A stretch of DNA of 64,000 bases from Balneola sp. MJW-20 (GCF_040811775.1 NZ_JBFNXW010000001.1:1116001-1180000), one strand, 5' to 3'. Counted from the first letter of the stretch, positions 43,046 to 53,443 are shown. Made by a program: numbers and translations. Notes: a model not told the origin generated them from the letters alone.

Positions 43046-44304
43046 TCAAAAGATCACTGTTACTTTTATTAAGTCTGCTGCCTGCTGCTGTATATGCTCA
43101 GAATTATGTACTCATTTCCATGGATGAAGAGCAGACCAATCACCTAAAAGCATACGGTGTTGTTTTTAATCATATCAATGACGGCTTTACAGCGCAATGG
43201 CTGCTCAACTACAGAGGCGGAAGTTTCATTGTAGAAGAGCAGAATGATATCATCCGTAAGAGCCGGTTAAGAAATGTTAGTCTTGAAACCCTGAACAGCT
43301 CTCAGGTAGACCGCATCATTTCTGAAGTGGAAAGTAACAGCTCAAATACCTCAGTCGTAAACCTTGAAAAAACACCCCGTATTGCGGTATATACACCCGA
43401 TCAGGCATTACCCTGGGATGATGCGGTAACACTTGCACTGACCTACGCCGAAGTAGAATATGACAAGATCTGGGATGTTGAAGTTCTGGAAGGTAAATTG
43501 AATGAGTATGACTGGCTTCATCTGCACCATGAGGATTTTACGGGCCAGTATGGAAAATTCTGGCAGTCGTACAGAACCATGCCATGGTATATTGCCCAGG
43601 TTAACCAGATGGAAGAGATGGCTAAAATGCTGGGCTTTCAAAAAGTCAGTGAACAGAAAAAGGCTGTGGCCAGAACCATCAAGGAATATGTGGGTAATGG
43701 AGGGTTTCTGTTCGCAATGTGCTCGGGGACCGATACTTTTGATATTGCACTGGCAGCAGAAGGAATTGATATTGCACCACAGCAGTTTGATGGAGATCCC
43801 GTAGATCCCAATGCACAGCAGCTGCTAGACTTCAACAAAAGCCTGGCTTTTGAAAACTTTGAGATCAGCCTGGATCCCGGAGAATATGAGCACGCAAATG
43901 TTGATGTAAAATATCGAGGTAATCGTATAGACCGATCTCTGGATTTCTTTACCCTTTTTGAGTTCTCAGCTAAGTGGGATCCTGTTCCGACTATGCTGAC
44001 ACAGAATCATGTTAGTTCAGTGAGAGGATTCTACGGGCAGACCACTGCATTTCAAAAAGACAAAGTCAAATCATCTGTAGTGGTCCTGGGAGAGGCTCCG
44101 GGAAGAGAGCAGATTAAATACCTGCATGGAAATTATGGTAAGGGTACTTTTACTTTTTATGCCGGACACGACCCGGAAGATTATACCCACCGGGTAAATG
44201 ATCCGCCCACAGATCTGGCACTGCATCCCAACAGCCCCGGTTACCGGCTGATCCTGAATAATATCCTCTTCCCTGCTGCCAAAAAGAAAAAGCGCAAAAC
44301 GTAG
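43042..44304 (+). CDS. Exported protein of the family labelled 'asparagine synthetase B' in Bacteroidota; true function unknown
   Basis: The 420-residue protein has a signal peptide (MIKRSLLLLLSLLPAAVYAQ) followed by a conserved LKAYGVVFNHI ... WLLNYRGGSF region, then a class I amidotransferase-like alpha/beta domain. That domain carries DWLHLHHEDFTGQYGKF (~157-173) and C227 in a nucleophile-elbow-like FAMCSGTDTF, and a C-terminal GKGTFTFYAGHDPEDYTHRV. From memory, homologues are often named asparagine synthetase B. Neither the N-terminal Cys2 glutaminase nor the SGGxDS ATP motif of that enzyme is here, so I reject the activity. It is exported and translationally coupled to the TPR gene. A periplasmic hydrolase or a ligand-binding partner of the TPR protein is possible. 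Confidence 0.65.
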   Translation: MIKRSLLLLLSLLPAAVYAQNYVLISMDEEQTNHLKAYGVVFNHINDGFTAQWLLNYRGGSFIVEEQNDIIRKSRLRNVSLETLNSSQVDRIISEVESNSSNTSVVNLEKTPRIAVYTPDQALPWDDAVTLALTYAEVEYDKIWDVEVLEGKLNEYDWLHLHHEDFTGQYGKFWQSYRTMPWYIAQVNQMEEMAKMLGFQKVSEQKKAVARTIKEYVGNGGFLFAMCSGTDTFDIALAAEGIDIAPQQFDGDPVDPNAQQLLDFNKSLAFENFEISLDPGEYEHANVDVKYRGNRIDRSLDFFTLFEFSAKWDPVPTMLTQNHVSSVRGFYGQTTAFQKDKVKSSVVVLGEAPGREQIKYLHGNYGKGTFTFYAGHDPEDYTHRVNDPPTDLALHPNSPGYRLILNNILFPAAKKKKRKT

Positions 44305-44393
44305 GGTATTTGCGAATTATAGGTTAAAAATAAAAAATGAGAGGCCCTATTTTAGGCACCTGTTTTCAATTTTAAAATTTTCATTTTTAATTC

Positions 44394-45158
44394 ATGCAAC
44401 CATCAAAAGAGTTCAGTGACCTGGTCAGATTAGTTGCCATCTTAAGAAAAGAATGCCCTTGGGATCGCAAACAAACCCATGAAAGTATTAAGGACAACCT
44501 GATCGAGGAAGCCTATGAGGCTCTCGAGGCAATCGATGACCAGGATTTCGACGAATTCAGGAAAGAGCTTGGAGACCTTCTGTTGCATGTTCTGTTCCAT
44601 TCAGAAATGGCCTCGGAAAAAGATGAATTTGAGATCGGGGATGTGATCTACACCCTTATGGAAAAGCTTATCCGCCGGCATCCTCATGTATTCGGAGACA
44701 CGGAGGTAGAAGGTGAAGGTGAAGTAGCTCAGAACTGGGAGACCATAAAACTCAAAGAAGGTAAGAGATCCACCCTGGACGGACTCCCACATCATCTCCC
44801 GGCTCTTATACGGGCACAACGCATGCAGGAGAAAGCAGCCAATGTAGGCTTTGACTGGCCGGAATGGGAACTGGCCTGGGAAAAACTGGACGAAGAACTT
44901 GAGGAATTTAAGGATACCTTAAAGGATAACGACCCGGTCAAGCTGAGTGACGAATTCGGAGATGTGCTATTCTCTCTGGTTAATGTAAGCCGGTACTTTG
45001 ATCTGAATGCCGAAGACAGCCTCCGCCAGACCAATAAAAAATTCGAACAACGCTTTCGCTACATAGAGAAAAAGCTGAAAGAACAGGGAAAAACGGTGAA
45101 TGAATCCACGCTGGAAGAAATGGATGCATTCTGGGAAGAAGCTAAAACAAAAGCCTGA
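44394..45158 (+). CDS. mazG: Nucleoside triphosphate pyrophosphohydrolase MazG
   Basis: The 254-residue protein has two MazG domains in tandem. The N-terminal one carries the metal-binding EEAYEAL (E-E-x-x-E) and ELGDLLLHVLFH motifs. The second, from about residue 150, carries KLDEELEEF and DEFGDVLFSLVN. It hydrolyses NTPs to NMP and pyrophosphate and so removes aberrant nucleotides, cytoplasmically. Length and both domains match the E. coli type. There is no Shine-Dalgarno before ATG 44394; an A+T-rich 89-bp gap precedes it. A terminator 20 bp after the stop ends the unit. Confidence 0.95.
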   Translation: MQPSKEFSDLVRLVAILRKECPWDRKQTHESIKDNLIEEAYEALEAIDDQDFDEFRKELGDLLLHVLFHSEMASEKDEFEIGDVIYTLMEKLIRRHPHVFGDTEVEGEGEVAQNWETIKLKEGKRSTLDGLPHHLPALIRAQRMQEKAANVGFDWPEWELAWEKLDEELEEFKDTLKDNDPVKLSDEFGDVLFSLVNVSRYFDLNAEDSLRQTNKKFEQRFRYIEKKLKEQGKTVNESTLEEMDAFWEEAKTKA

Positions 45159-45178
45159 GCAGGAAATGTTCTTTATTG

Positions 45179-45223
45179 AATCTGATCGTGACTCGTCCAA
45201 CTGCCCTAAGATCAGATTTTTTA
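45179..45223 (+). terminator. Rho-independent terminator after mazG
   Basis: A 9-bp perfect stem (AATCTGATC / GATCAGATT) with a 22-nt loop is followed by a T run. The rest of the gap to 45388 is A+T-rich and must contain the citrate synthase promoter, which I cannot place with confidence. Confidence 0.7.
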
Positions 45224-45388
45224 AAAGATTTTCACTTAAATAATAGAGGGCATTTTCTTATATTCGGACTCTTTCGAAAACTGTTTTTTACATGAAAGTT
45301 TTATCGGGTCAAAACGCATCCTGTTTTCTTATTGTTAGCAAAGTACCGATAAACGAAAGAAAAATTATTAAACAAAATTGGAGATTAA

Positions 45389-46558
45389 ATGGCTGAAGGT
45401 GTACACACTGGATTTGACGAGCAACAATATCCTCACATCAATAAAGGACTGGATGGAATCGTTGCTTTTTCTACAACCAAAAGTTTTATCGACGGGCAAA
45501 TAGGAGAGCTGATCTATGCCGGCTATAATATTGATACATTAGCCGGTAATGCCACTTTTGAAGAAGTTTGCTTCCTGTTATGGAATGACAGACTTCCAAA
45601 CAAAACAGAGCTTGAATCTCTGAAAGCGAGCTTTATCGAGCAAAGAGAAATTCCTCAGGTTGTAATCGACTACCTGCAGAACACTAGCAAAGATGCTGAA
45701 CCTATGGCAGTACTGCAGTCTGCTGTCTCAATGCTTGCTGATTTTGACCCGACCAAAGGGAAGTATGACAGTGAGCTTTTTATGGATCAGGCCATTGCAC
45801 TCACTGCTAAGATCCCAACGATCATAGCAACTTACGACAGGATCCGTAAGGGACTGGATATTGTTAAGCCTCTGAATGACGGAAGCACAGCTTTTAACTT
45901 CCTGTATATGCTGAATGGTGAAAAGCCCGGAGAACAGGCGGAAAAAACCATGGATCTTTGTTTGATCCTTCATGCCGAGCATGGAATGAATGCTTCGACC
46001 TTTACCTGCCGTACTATCGGTGCCACTCAATCAGATATGTTTTCAGCGGTTGCCGGAGCTATTGGTGCACTTAAAGGACCCCTTCATGGTGGAGCAAATA
46101 CTGCCGTTATGAACATGCTGCTTGAACTCGAGAAACAGGGTGATAAAGCGGATGCTGAAGCATTTACCAAAAATAAACTGGCTAACAAAGAAAAGATCAT
46201 GGGATTCGGTCACAGGGTATATAAGACCTTCGACCCCCGTGCACGCCATCTGCAGAAAATGTCACAGGCACTTTCTGAGGAAACAGGCCATGAAGAGCTT
46301 TATCGCTGGTCTATGGATATGCTCAATACCATGAAAACTGAGAAGAATATTGACCCTAATGTGGATTTCTTCTCTGCATCTGTTTATTACTCAATCGGTA
46401 TTCAACCAGACCTGTATACCTGCATCTTCACCATGAGCCGCATTTCCGGATGGACCGGGCACTTCATGGAACAGGCTGCAAATAACAGGTTGATCCGTCC
46501 AAGAGCCCTTTATGTTGGCGAGAAAAACTTAGACTGGACCCCTATCGAGGAACGATAG
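45389..46558 (+). CDS. gltA: Citrate synthase
   Basis: The 389-residue cytoplasmic enzyme condenses acetyl-CoA and oxaloacetate to citrate, the entry step of the TCA cycle. The catalytic residues H233 (GPLHGGAN), H275 (GFGHRVYK) and D326 (NVDFFSASV) are all present. H198 in LHAEHGMNAST is the further conserved His. The length fits the short dimeric (type I, Gram-positive/archaeal-like) form and not the NADH-sensitive hexameric E. coli form. A good Shine-Dalgarno (GGAG) sits 7 bp before the ATG. It is monocistronic, with a strong terminator 20 bp after the stop. Confidence 0.96.
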   Translation: MAEGVHTGFDEQQYPHINKGLDGIVAFSTTKSFIDGQIGELIYAGYNIDTLAGNATFEEVCFLLWNDRLPNKTELESLKASFIEQREIPQVVIDYLQNTSKDAEPMAVLQSAVSMLADFDPTKGKYDSELFMDQAIALTAKIPTIIATYDRIRKGLDIVKPLNDGSTAFNFLYMLNGEKPGEQAEKTMDLCLILHAEHGMNASTFTCRTIGATQSDMFSAVAGAIGALKGPLHGGANTAVMNMLLELEKQGDKADAEAFTKNKLANKEKIMGFGHRVYKTFDPRARHLQKMSQALSEETGHEELYRWSMDMLNTMKTEKNIDPNVDFFSASVYYSIGIQPDLYTCIFTMSRISGWTGHFMEQAANNRLIRPRALYVGEKNLDWTPIEER

Positions 46559-46578
46559 ATCTTCAGATTCTCCATTTT

Positions 46579-46612
46579 AAAAAGCCCGGTCAACCGATCG
46601 GGCTTTTTTTGT
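46579..46612 (+). terminator. Rho-independent terminator after citrate synthase
   Basis: The stem AAAAAGCCCG / CGGGCTTTTT with a 10-nt loop runs directly into further T residues, about 20 bp after the gltA stop. Confidence 0.9.
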
Positions 46613-46721
46613 TTCAGGACTTCCCTCCTTGTTTCCTTTTACTGTAGGATATATTTCCCTATTCTGATTTCCTTGAATTCTAATGCACCTTCTGGAAATA
46701 ATTCTTCTGAAATACACGGAT

Positions 46722-48200
46722 ATGAAATACAAATTGACCATACTCTGCTTAGTTATAATTATCCCTTCCGCTCTGTTTGCCCAGAGTACTGCTCCCAAAC
46801 TTAATATGATTCAGCAGCAGGAGCTGAAAGATCAGTTATATGAACTGGCAGGTGATGACTTCCGCGGCCGCAGAGGCGGAGAACTGGGAGAAATGAGAGC
46901 CTCTGCATGGGTGGCTCAAAAAGCCATGGAAGCTGGATTATTACCGGCAGGTGAAGATGGCACTTATTTCCAGTTCTTTAATCTGAAAAGAAGCCGGACT
47001 GCTGACCAAAGTACTATCCGTATAAATGACCAGGCTCTGGAACTCTGGCAGGATGTATGGCCCACCAATCTTGTTGAAACCAAACTGGAAGGTCCGGTAA
47101 CGTGGCTGGATAAGATGCCCGACACAACCGCAGATCTGAAGGGAAAGATCGTAGCTATGAAGATTATGCCTCCTGCTCCTATGACCTTAAAGTGGGTCAG
47201 CCTGTGGCAATACCGTTATACCTCTGCTGCAATACGTCAACAGAGTCGAGAGCTTCGACGACACGGTGTTGCGGCCATTATTTTTGTTGCCGACAAACCG
47301 ACAGAATCACTGATGTCTTTTACTGGATTTCGCTATCAAAAGGGAGGCTATGCCATCGAGGGACGTGAATCCTCCAACCCGGGTACCATTCCCATAATAC
47401 TGGCCGGTAATGCACTAGAAAGTATCTTCTCTGAACCGGGAAACTATATAAACATCAACCTGAAAACAGAGCAGTTCGATTATCCTTCCGTAAATGTGAT
47501 TGCAAAAGCGGAAGGAACGGATCCCGAGCTAAAAAAAGAGTATGTACTTTTCAGTGGGCATCAGGACCATGATGGTGTGGGTCCGGCTGTAAATGGGGAC
47601 CCGATCTGGAACGGTGCCGATGATAATGCAACCGTTACCGTGGCCATGCTGGCCATTGGGAAAGCATGGACTAAGCAACCGGCCAAACGTTCGGCCCTCT
47701 TTGTCTGGCATGGATCAGAAGAAAGAGGTTTATTAGGTTCCCGTTATTTTGTGGGAAATCCTACAGTTCCTTTGTCTTCGATTGCAGCTGTTTTAAATGG
47801 AGATATGATAGGCAGGAATGCACCGGATTCAGCTGCACTCCTTGGAGTTACAGAACCCCACCTGAATTCCGCAGAGCTTGCGGATATGGCACTGGCAGCA
47901 AATGAGAGCCTTTCAAAGTTTAAACTGGACTTTTCCTGGGATGCAGCCAATCACCCGGAGAACTGGTATTTCCGCAGTGACCACCTTCCCTACGCCCAGG
48001 CTGATGTACCTGCCATCTTTTTTACCACGCTTTTGCATTCGGATTATCATACCCCTTTTGATAGTCCCGATAAGATCGACTATGAAAAGCTCACTAAGAT
48101 GACTAAGTGGATATACGAGACAGGATGGAGAGTAGCAGAGACCCGAAAGCGACCTGCCCTGACCATAGAAGCAGAAGAGACAGAATCAGAGGGTAACTAA
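46722..48200 (+). CDS. Exported M28-family zinc aminopeptidase/peptidase
   Basis: The 492-residue peptidase has a signal peptide (MKYKLTILCLVIIIPSALFAQS). I use ATG 46722 because it begins this peptide; an ATG 13 codons earlier adds an unlikely polar stretch. A PA-like insert domain spans about 110-250. The M28 core follows with metal ligands H280 (SGHQDHDG), D300 (NGADDN), E333/E334 (GSEERG), D361 (LNGDMIGR) and H443 (DYHTPFD). It would remove N-terminal residues from peptides in the periplasm or outside the cell. Three further exported or membrane proteins follow on the same strand with gaps of 60-145 bp. Confidence 0.92.
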   Translation: MKYKLTILCLVIIIPSALFAQSTAPKLNMIQQQELKDQLYELAGDDFRGRRGGELGEMRASAWVAQKAMEAGLLPAGEDGTYFQFFNLKRSRTADQSTIRINDQALELWQDVWPTNLVETKLEGPVTWLDKMPDTTADLKGKIVAMKIMPPAPMTLKWVSLWQYRYTSAAIRQQSRELRRHGVAAIIFVADKPTESLMSFTGFRYQKGGYAIEGRESSNPGTIPIILAGNALESIFSEPGNYININLKTEQFDYPSVNVIAKAEGTDPELKKEYVLFSGHQDHDGVGPAVNGDPIWNGADDNATVTVAMLAIGKAWTKQPAKRSALFVWHGSEERGLLGSRYFVGNPTVPLSSIAAVLNGDMIGRNAPDSAALLGVTEPHLNSAELADMALAANESLSKFKLDFSWDAANHPENWYFRSDHLPYAQADVPAIFFTTLLHSDYHTPFDSPDKIDYEKLTKMTKWIYETGWRVAETRKRPALTIEAEETESEGN

Positions 48201-48273
48201 ATATTACTGCAGCATTCGTTCATCTACGAACACCAGTTGAATAAATATTGATCACGGCTAACGAAACACCACA

Positions 48274-48648
48274 ATGGATAATGTAAAAAGGACCATCGGA
48301 ATTCTCATGGCTCTGCTAATGCTACTCGGAGGAATAGCTCATTTCATAAGTCCGGGAACCTATAATGGACTGATTCCCGATTTCTTACCTAAGCTAACCA
48401 TAAACTATTTAACGGGTATAGTCGAAATTGTTTTGGGAATCGGGGTATTCCTTCCCGGCTACCGAAAAATAGCCCTGTTTGGTATTTTTGTTTTGATGAT
48501 CTGTTTTCTCCCCATTCACATCATAGATGCCTTCAAACAGGATCCGGTTATAGGAACCAGAATGGTAGCATATGCACGCGTCCTTATGCAGTTTTTGCTC
48601 ATATACCTACCCTGGTTTGCACAGAGTAAAACTACCGAATTAAAATAG
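48274..48648 (+). CDS. DoxX-like four-helix membrane protein
   Basis: The 124-residue protein has four membrane helices (about 8-27, 44-63, 66-85 and 98-118). GGIAHFISPGTYNGLIPDFLP followed by GIVEIVLGIGVFLPGYRK fits the DoxX/DoxD-like family of small membrane proteins. Members have been linked to quinone-related redox functions in other bacteria, but no catalytic residue can be pointed out here. It stands 73 bp after the M28 peptidase and 59 bp before a putative membrane metalloprotease; co-transcription is possible. Confidence 0.7.
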   Translation: MDNVKRTIGILMALLMLLGGIAHFISPGTYNGLIPDFLPKLTINYLTGIVEIVLGIGVFLPGYRKIALFGIFVLMICFLPIHIIDAFKQDPVIGTRMVAYARVLMQFLLIYLPWFAQSKTTELK

Positions 48649-48707
48649 TCCGTATAAACCCTGAAAACGATCCCTTCGCATTAGATGGATCAGGTTTTCA
48701 CCCTTAC

Positions 48708-49403
48708 ATGAAACACTTCCTTATATATACAGCAGCATTTATAGTATGCACGGTGATAGGGACCATTTCACATGAATACGGACATATACTGGCAGCCAGG
48801 TCCCTGGGTTATGAAACCACCCTTCACTTCAGCAGTATGGAATGGGATGATGATGAGTTGGTTCTAAAACTGCATGACATCTACTCAAGGAATGAAAACG
48901 CCATTACCAGGGACTTGGAGTTTGAAGAGAAAGCAATGTACGAAGAGCTGCTTGTTGAATATAGAAGAGATAACCTTTTGATTCAGCTGGGTGGCCCTGT
49001 ACAAACCATGCTAACCGGAAGCTTAGGCTTATTCATCCTCTTTTTTTACAAAAGAAATGGAGGAACGGAAGACCTGAATTATATCGGCTGGCTGGGAGTT
49101 TTCCTCAGCTTATTCTGGCTCAGACAGGTCTTCAATCTTTTTGCAGGTATTGCAAATGGAATCATCTCTCCCGATCGCGGTTTCTTCGGCGGGGATGAAG
49201 CCTATATCTCTGAAATGCTGGAACTCTGGCCTGGAACCTTACCGGTCATCTCAGGCATTGCAGGCTCGGTCATTTGTGGTCATGTGTTGTTCAGGATCAT
49301 TCCAGTAAAACAAAGACCGGTTTTCATATCAGCAGGATGTACAGGAGGAATACTGGGTTACATTTTGTGGATGTTCTATCTTGGTCCCGCTGTTCTTCCA
49401 TGA
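48708..49403 (+). CDS. Putative membrane metalloprotease with HEYGH motif (M50-like)
   Basis: The 231-residue polytopic protein has an HExxH zinc motif inside its first membrane helix: H22-E-Y-G-H26 in TISHEYGHILAARSLGYE. This is the arrangement of site-2 protease-like M50 peptidases. A soluble loop rich in acidic residues (~45-95) separates it from three to four further helices. The usual second metal-binding motif (NPxxDG) is not obvious; a GGDEAYISE stretch near 162-170 might replace it. Function is unknown: intramembrane proteolysis is the leading idea, and a non-catalytic relative cannot be excluded. I do not recognise a named subfamily. Confidence 0.6.
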   Translation: MKHFLIYTAAFIVCTVIGTISHEYGHILAARSLGYETTLHFSSMEWDDDELVLKLHDIYSRNENAITRDLEFEEKAMYEELLVEYRRDNLLIQLGGPVQTMLTGSLGLFILFFYKRNGGTEDLNYIGWLGVFLSLFWLRQVFNLFAGIANGIISPDRGFFGGDEAYISEMLELWPGTLPVISGIAGSVICGHVLFRIIPVKQRPVFISAGCTGGILGYILWMFYLGPAVLP

Positions 49404-49547
49404 TCTGATTTTTGAGTTGCTAAATTTCGGCAGGTCAATAAGCTATCACGTTTAAGTGATCCACATTTCTCTTCATTTTTAATAACGGGAAGCATTTAAA
49501 CTTTTATTTGCTGATAATGGGGTCATTAATGGATAAAAACGGGTACT

Positions 49548-50729
49548 ATGAAAAAACTGATATTTATTCCACTCTTTATACTGTCTTTAACAGCCTGTCA
49601 GCAAGACCGGTCTGCCGACATAGGCCATGAACTAAATGACTATTTCGAACAAAGCTCCCTGCCTTCAGCTGTTATGGGAAGCATTGATAAGGATGGGGAA
49701 ACACAATGGTATGCTTTCGGGCCGTCTGTCTGGGATCAGAGTGATACTGTGACGGAGGATCATATATTCCGCATTTATTCCATGACCAAAGCAATTACTT
49801 CGGTAGCCGCTATGCAGCTGGTTGAACGAGGCCTGATCGGGCTCGATGATCCTCTGAATGATATTCTGCCTCAAATGGCCGCCATTCCGGTACTTAACGA
49901 ACAGGGAGAGTTAGTTGAAGCTGAGAATGATATCACATTGAGACATCTGCTTACCCACACTGCAGGCTTTGGTTATGACTTTACTTCATACAGGCTTCAG
50001 CAGTTTCAACCGGAGGAATGGGAATATCAGGATAAACCCCGTCTTTTTGAATCCGGTGAGGACTGGAAATACGGAACCGGTACAGACTGGGTTGGAAGGG
50101 TGGTCGAAAAGGTGAGCGGAGATGACCTGGAAACGTACTTTAGAAAAAATATAACCGGTCCCCTTCAAATGAACCGGACCTGGTTCAATGTCCCTGACAG
50201 TCTTCAGGATCTGATCGTTTCCTGGGGAATGCGCGGTCCAGCCGGTTTCCAGGAAAATCCCAGGCTTCCCGAAGAACCTGCAACATTCTTTAGCGGTGGC
50301 GGCGGACTTTACGGTTCACCGGCAGATTACATGACCTTTCTTCAGTGTATGCTTAATTACGGAAGCTATGACGGCGGACAGATATTGAAAAAAGAAACAG
50401 TAGAAATGATGCTTACAGATCAGCTTCCACCTGATGTGGGAATCAACTATGAGCAGTTTGAAAATGGAATAATGTCATACAGTGGTGGATTCGGGGATCC
50501 CGCAGACCGGTGGGGTCTGGCCTGGGCTTTAGAAAATAATCCGGAAGACCATCCGCGACCTTCCGGTTCGGTATACTGGGCCGGAGCAGCTAACTCCTAC
50601 TACACTCTCGATGTGGAAAATCAGTTAGCCGTAGTTTACTTCACACAATTTTTCCCATTCAACGATAAAGAGACCTATGACTTTTACAGACTCTTTGAGC
50701 AGCATGTGTATATAAATTCCGGTTACTAA
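49548..50729 (+). CDS. Serine hydrolase lipoprotein of the beta-lactamase fold (esterase-like)
   Basis: The 393-residue protein has a lipoprotein signal (LSLTAC, Cys17) and the class C beta-lactamase-like fold. The nucleophile motif is S78-M-T-K81 in FRIYSMTKAITS. The second motif is Y175-G-T rather than YSN, and the third appears as YWAGAANSYY. These variants resemble family VIII esterases more than the lipoprotein at 4645. It is of normal length for the family. An envelope ester or amide hydrolase is likely and the substrate is unknown. It converges with leuS across a 72-bp gap without a visible terminator. Confidence 0.85.
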   Translation: MKKLIFIPLFILSLTACQQDRSADIGHELNDYFEQSSLPSAVMGSIDKDGETQWYAFGPSVWDQSDTVTEDHIFRIYSMTKAITSVAAMQLVERGLIGLDDPLNDILPQMAAIPVLNEQGELVEAENDITLRHLLTHTAGFGYDFTSYRLQQFQPEEWEYQDKPRLFESGEDWKYGTGTDWVGRVVEKVSGDDLETYFRKNITGPLQMNRTWFNVPDSLQDLIVSWGMRGPAGFQENPRLPEEPATFFSGGGGLYGSPADYMTFLQCMLNYGSYDGGQILKKETVEMMLTDQLPPDVGINYEQFENGIMSYSGGFGDPADRWGLAWALENNPEDHPRPSGSVYWAGAANSYYTLDVENQLAVVYFTQFFPFNDKETYDFYRLFEQHVYINSGY

Positions 50730-50801
50730 AACTTCGATCTGTTGCATTATGAACAGAGCTGACCGAAAGCTCACTTAAGGGCAATTCCTGCCTTTGGAAC
50801 T

Positions 50802-53333
50802 TTACTTCACCACCAGATTCACTATCCGGCCGGGCACAAAGATCTCCTTTACCAGGTTCCCCTCTTCCAGATATTTAGCCACATTTTCTTCTTCCTTGGC
50901 GATTTTAAGAACATATTCTTTGTCTTTTGCCTTTTCGGCAGGGACCTGAATGTCGGCTCTTACTTTACCATTCACCTGCACAGGATACAGAACAGAGTCT
51001 TCCTTCAGATACTCTTCGTTCAATTCCGGCCAGATTTCGTACGCCATGGAGTCTTCATGACCGAGAATACTCCATAACTCTTCCGCCATGTGAGGTGCAA
51101 ACGGATTAAGAAGCTTCACAAAGTCCTGAGCCACTGATCTTGGAATAACTTTCCACTGATTGGCTTCATTTACGAATATCATGAGTGCAGATATTGCGGT
51201 ATTAAATCGCATTCCCTCAATATCTTCTGTTACTTTTTTGATCGCTTCATGCAGAGGTTTCAGATGATCTTTAGCGGCTTCAATATTCTGAATTTTATCG
51301 TCAAGCTCACCGCTGTCTTCATTAATAAGCAGTCTCCAGACTCTTCTAAGGAATCGGTTTACTCCTTCCACCCCCTTGGTGCTCCAGGGTTTTACCTGCT
51401 CCAGAGGCCCCATGAACATCTCATACAATCGAAGTGAATCCGCTCCGTATTCATCAATGATATGATCAGGATTGATCACGTTTCCACGGCTCTTGGACAT
51501 TTTATGGGCACGGGCTTCCACTTTGATGTCTGTTCCCTTTAGCACAAAGTCATCTCCTTTCTTTTCAACGTCTTCATCAGAGAGCTTTTCACCATCTGAA
51601 GATGTGTATTCCATTTCGCCCAGGATCATACCCTGATTAACCAGCTTCCGAAAAGGTTCTTTGGTCGAGACCACTCCGATATCATAAAGCACTTTATGCC
51701 AGAACCGGGCATAAAGCAGATGGAGTACGGCATGCTCAGCACCCCCCACATAGAGATCCACCGGCATCCAGTATTTTTCGTAATCGGGGTCCACAGGACC
51801 TCCGTCAAATTCCGGGGAAATATATCTGAGATAATACCAGCAGGAACCTGCCCATTGAGGCATGGTATTGGTTTCTCTGAGTGCTTCTTTCCCGGTTTCA
51901 GGATCGGTCGTATGAACCCAGTCGGTTGCATTGGCCAGTGGCGGCTCTCCGTCTCCGGTAGGCTGATACTTGTCGACTTCCGGTAATTTCAGCGGGAGTT
52001 CAGATTCCGGTATAGCTTTATGGTCGCCATCTACATGGATGATCGGAAAAGGTTCCCCCCAGTAGCGCTGACGTGAAAACAACCAGTCACGTAATTTATA
52101 GTTAACAGACCTGCTGCCTGCACCTTTTTCTTCCAGCCAGCTGATTATTTTGGCCTTTGCTTCCTTTATGTTCATCCCGTTCAGGAAATCACTATTGATC
52201 GCAGGTCCTTCCCCGGTGTAAGCTTTTCCTTCAAATCCTTCTTCCGGTTGTACCGTACGGATGATAGGCAGATCGAATTTCTCAGCAAATTCCCAGTCTC
52301 TTTCATCCTGTCCTGGTACCGCCATGATAGCGCCTGTTCCATAACTGGCCAGCACATAATCTGCGATCCAGACCGGCACTTTTTCATTATTCGCCGGATT
52401 GATCGCATAAGCACCGGTAAATACTCCGGTCTTTTCCTTACTCAGTTCCTGCCGGGCCAGATCTGATTTTTTTGCGGCTTCCTCCTGGTAGGAAGAGACA
52501 GCTTCTTTTTGGCCCTCTGTAGTTATCTTATTTACCAGGTGATGTTCAGGAGCCAGAACCATATAGGTTGCTCCGAAAATAGTGTCCGGGCGTGTGGTAA
52601 AGACCTCGATATTCTCATCATGACCATCGACCTCAAAGCGGATCTCTGCACCTATAGATTTACCGATCCAGTTTCGCTGCATTTCTTTTAGCGATTCCGG
52701 CCAGTCAAGGTCTTCCAGGTCCTGCAATAGTCTTTCAGCGTACTCGGTGATCTTAAGAACCCACTGTCTCATTGGCTTTCGGATAACCGGATAGCCGCCT
52801 ACTTCACTTTTACCGTCGATCACTTCTTCATTAGCCAGCACGGTCCCTAGTTCAGGGCACCAGTTCACTGCCACTTCATCTTCGTATGCTAATCCTCTTT
52901 CATACAGCTTCAGAAAGATCCACTGTGTCCATTTAAAATATTCCGGATCGGTAGTATTGACTTCGCGATCCCAGTCATAGCTAAAGCCGATAGACTGCAA
53001 CTGCTCCCTGAATTTATTAATGTTCTTTTCGGTAGTTATACGCGGGTGTGTTCCGGTCTTTACCGCATACTGTTCTGCCGGTAATCCGAACGCATCCCAT
53101 CCGATCGGATGCAATACATTAAAACCGTTCATTCGTTTGTACCTGGCCAGAATATCCGTTGCGGTATAACCCTCAGGATGGCCTACATGCAGTCCTGCAC
53201 CACTTGGATAGGGAAACATATCCAGTATATAATACTTAGGCTTTGAAGTATCGGTGGGAGTTTTAAAGGTCTTATTCTTGAGCCAGTACGATTGCCATTT
53301 AGACTCGATCTTTTCCGGACTGTAGGAATGCAT
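50802..53333 (-). CDS. leuS: Leucyl-tRNA synthetase
   Basis: The 843-residue class I synthetase charges tRNA-Leu. H49-V-G-H52 ([14 protein letters not shown]) and the KMSKS loop ([10 protein letters not shown]) are both intact. The editing domain between them includes the [20 protein letters not shown] motif, and the LeuRS-specific [11 protein letters not shown] element is present. I use ATG 53333 because the protein then starts with the family-typical Y-x-PxxIExKWQxYW; the frame is open for 39 more codons upstream but without homologous character. It is divergent from the DUF885 gene. Confidence 0.97.
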   Translation of the reverse strand: MHSYSPEKIESKWQSYWLKNKTFKTPTDTSKPKYYILDMFPYPSGAGLHVGHPEGYTATDILARYKRMNGFNVLHPIGWDAFGLPAEQYAVKTGTHPRITTEKNINKFREQLQSIGFSYDWDREVNTTDPEYFKWTQWIFLKLYERGLAYEDEVAVNWCPELGTVLANEEVIDGKSEVGGYPVIRKPMRQWVLKITEYAERLLQDLEDLDWPESLKEMQRNWIGKSIGAEIRFEVDGHDENIEVFTTRPDTIFGATYMVLAPEHHLVNKITTEGQKEAVSSYQEEAAKKSDLARQELSKEKTGVFTGAYAINPANNEKVPVWIADYVLASYGTGAIMAVPGQDERDWEFAEKFDLPIIRTVQPEEGFEGKAYTGEGPAINSDFLNGMNIKEAKAKIISWLEEKGAGSRSVNYKLRDWLFSRQRYWGEPFPIIHVDGDHKAIPESELPLKLPEVDKYQPTGDGEPPLANATDWVHTTDPETGKEALRETNTMPQWAGSCWYYLRYISPEFDGGPVDPDYEKYWMPVDLYVGGAEHAVLHLLYARFWHKVLYDIGVVSTKEPFRKLVNQGMILGEMEYTSSDGEKLSDEDVEKKGDDFVLKGTDIKVEARAHKMSKSRGNVINPDHIIDEYGADSLRLYEMFMGPLEQVKPWSTKGVEGVNRFLRRVWRLLINEDSGELDDKIQNIEAAKDHLKPLHEAIKKVTEDIEGMRFNTAISALMIFVNEANQWKVIPRSVAQDFVKLLNPFAPHMAEELWSILGHEDSMAYEIWPELNEEYLKEDSVLYPVQVNGKVRADIQVPAEKAKDKEYVLKIAKEEENVAKYLEEGNLVKEIFVPGRIVNLVVK

Positions 53334-53443
53334 TAAAGTGTATTTGAATTTCGAAATTTTCGGAGCCCTAAAGATAAGACAATCCTGCTTAACCTTTGAA
53401 ATGGATTTTGAGGCCTTCCTCCTCCCGATTAATGTAGATTCAT

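Noticed and set aside
43042..44304. Asparagine synthetase activity for the exported protein after the TPR gene
   Set aside because: No N-terminal Cys2 glutaminase domain and no SGGxDS pyrophosphate loop; it has a Sec signal peptide, whereas asparagine synthetase is cytoplasmic.
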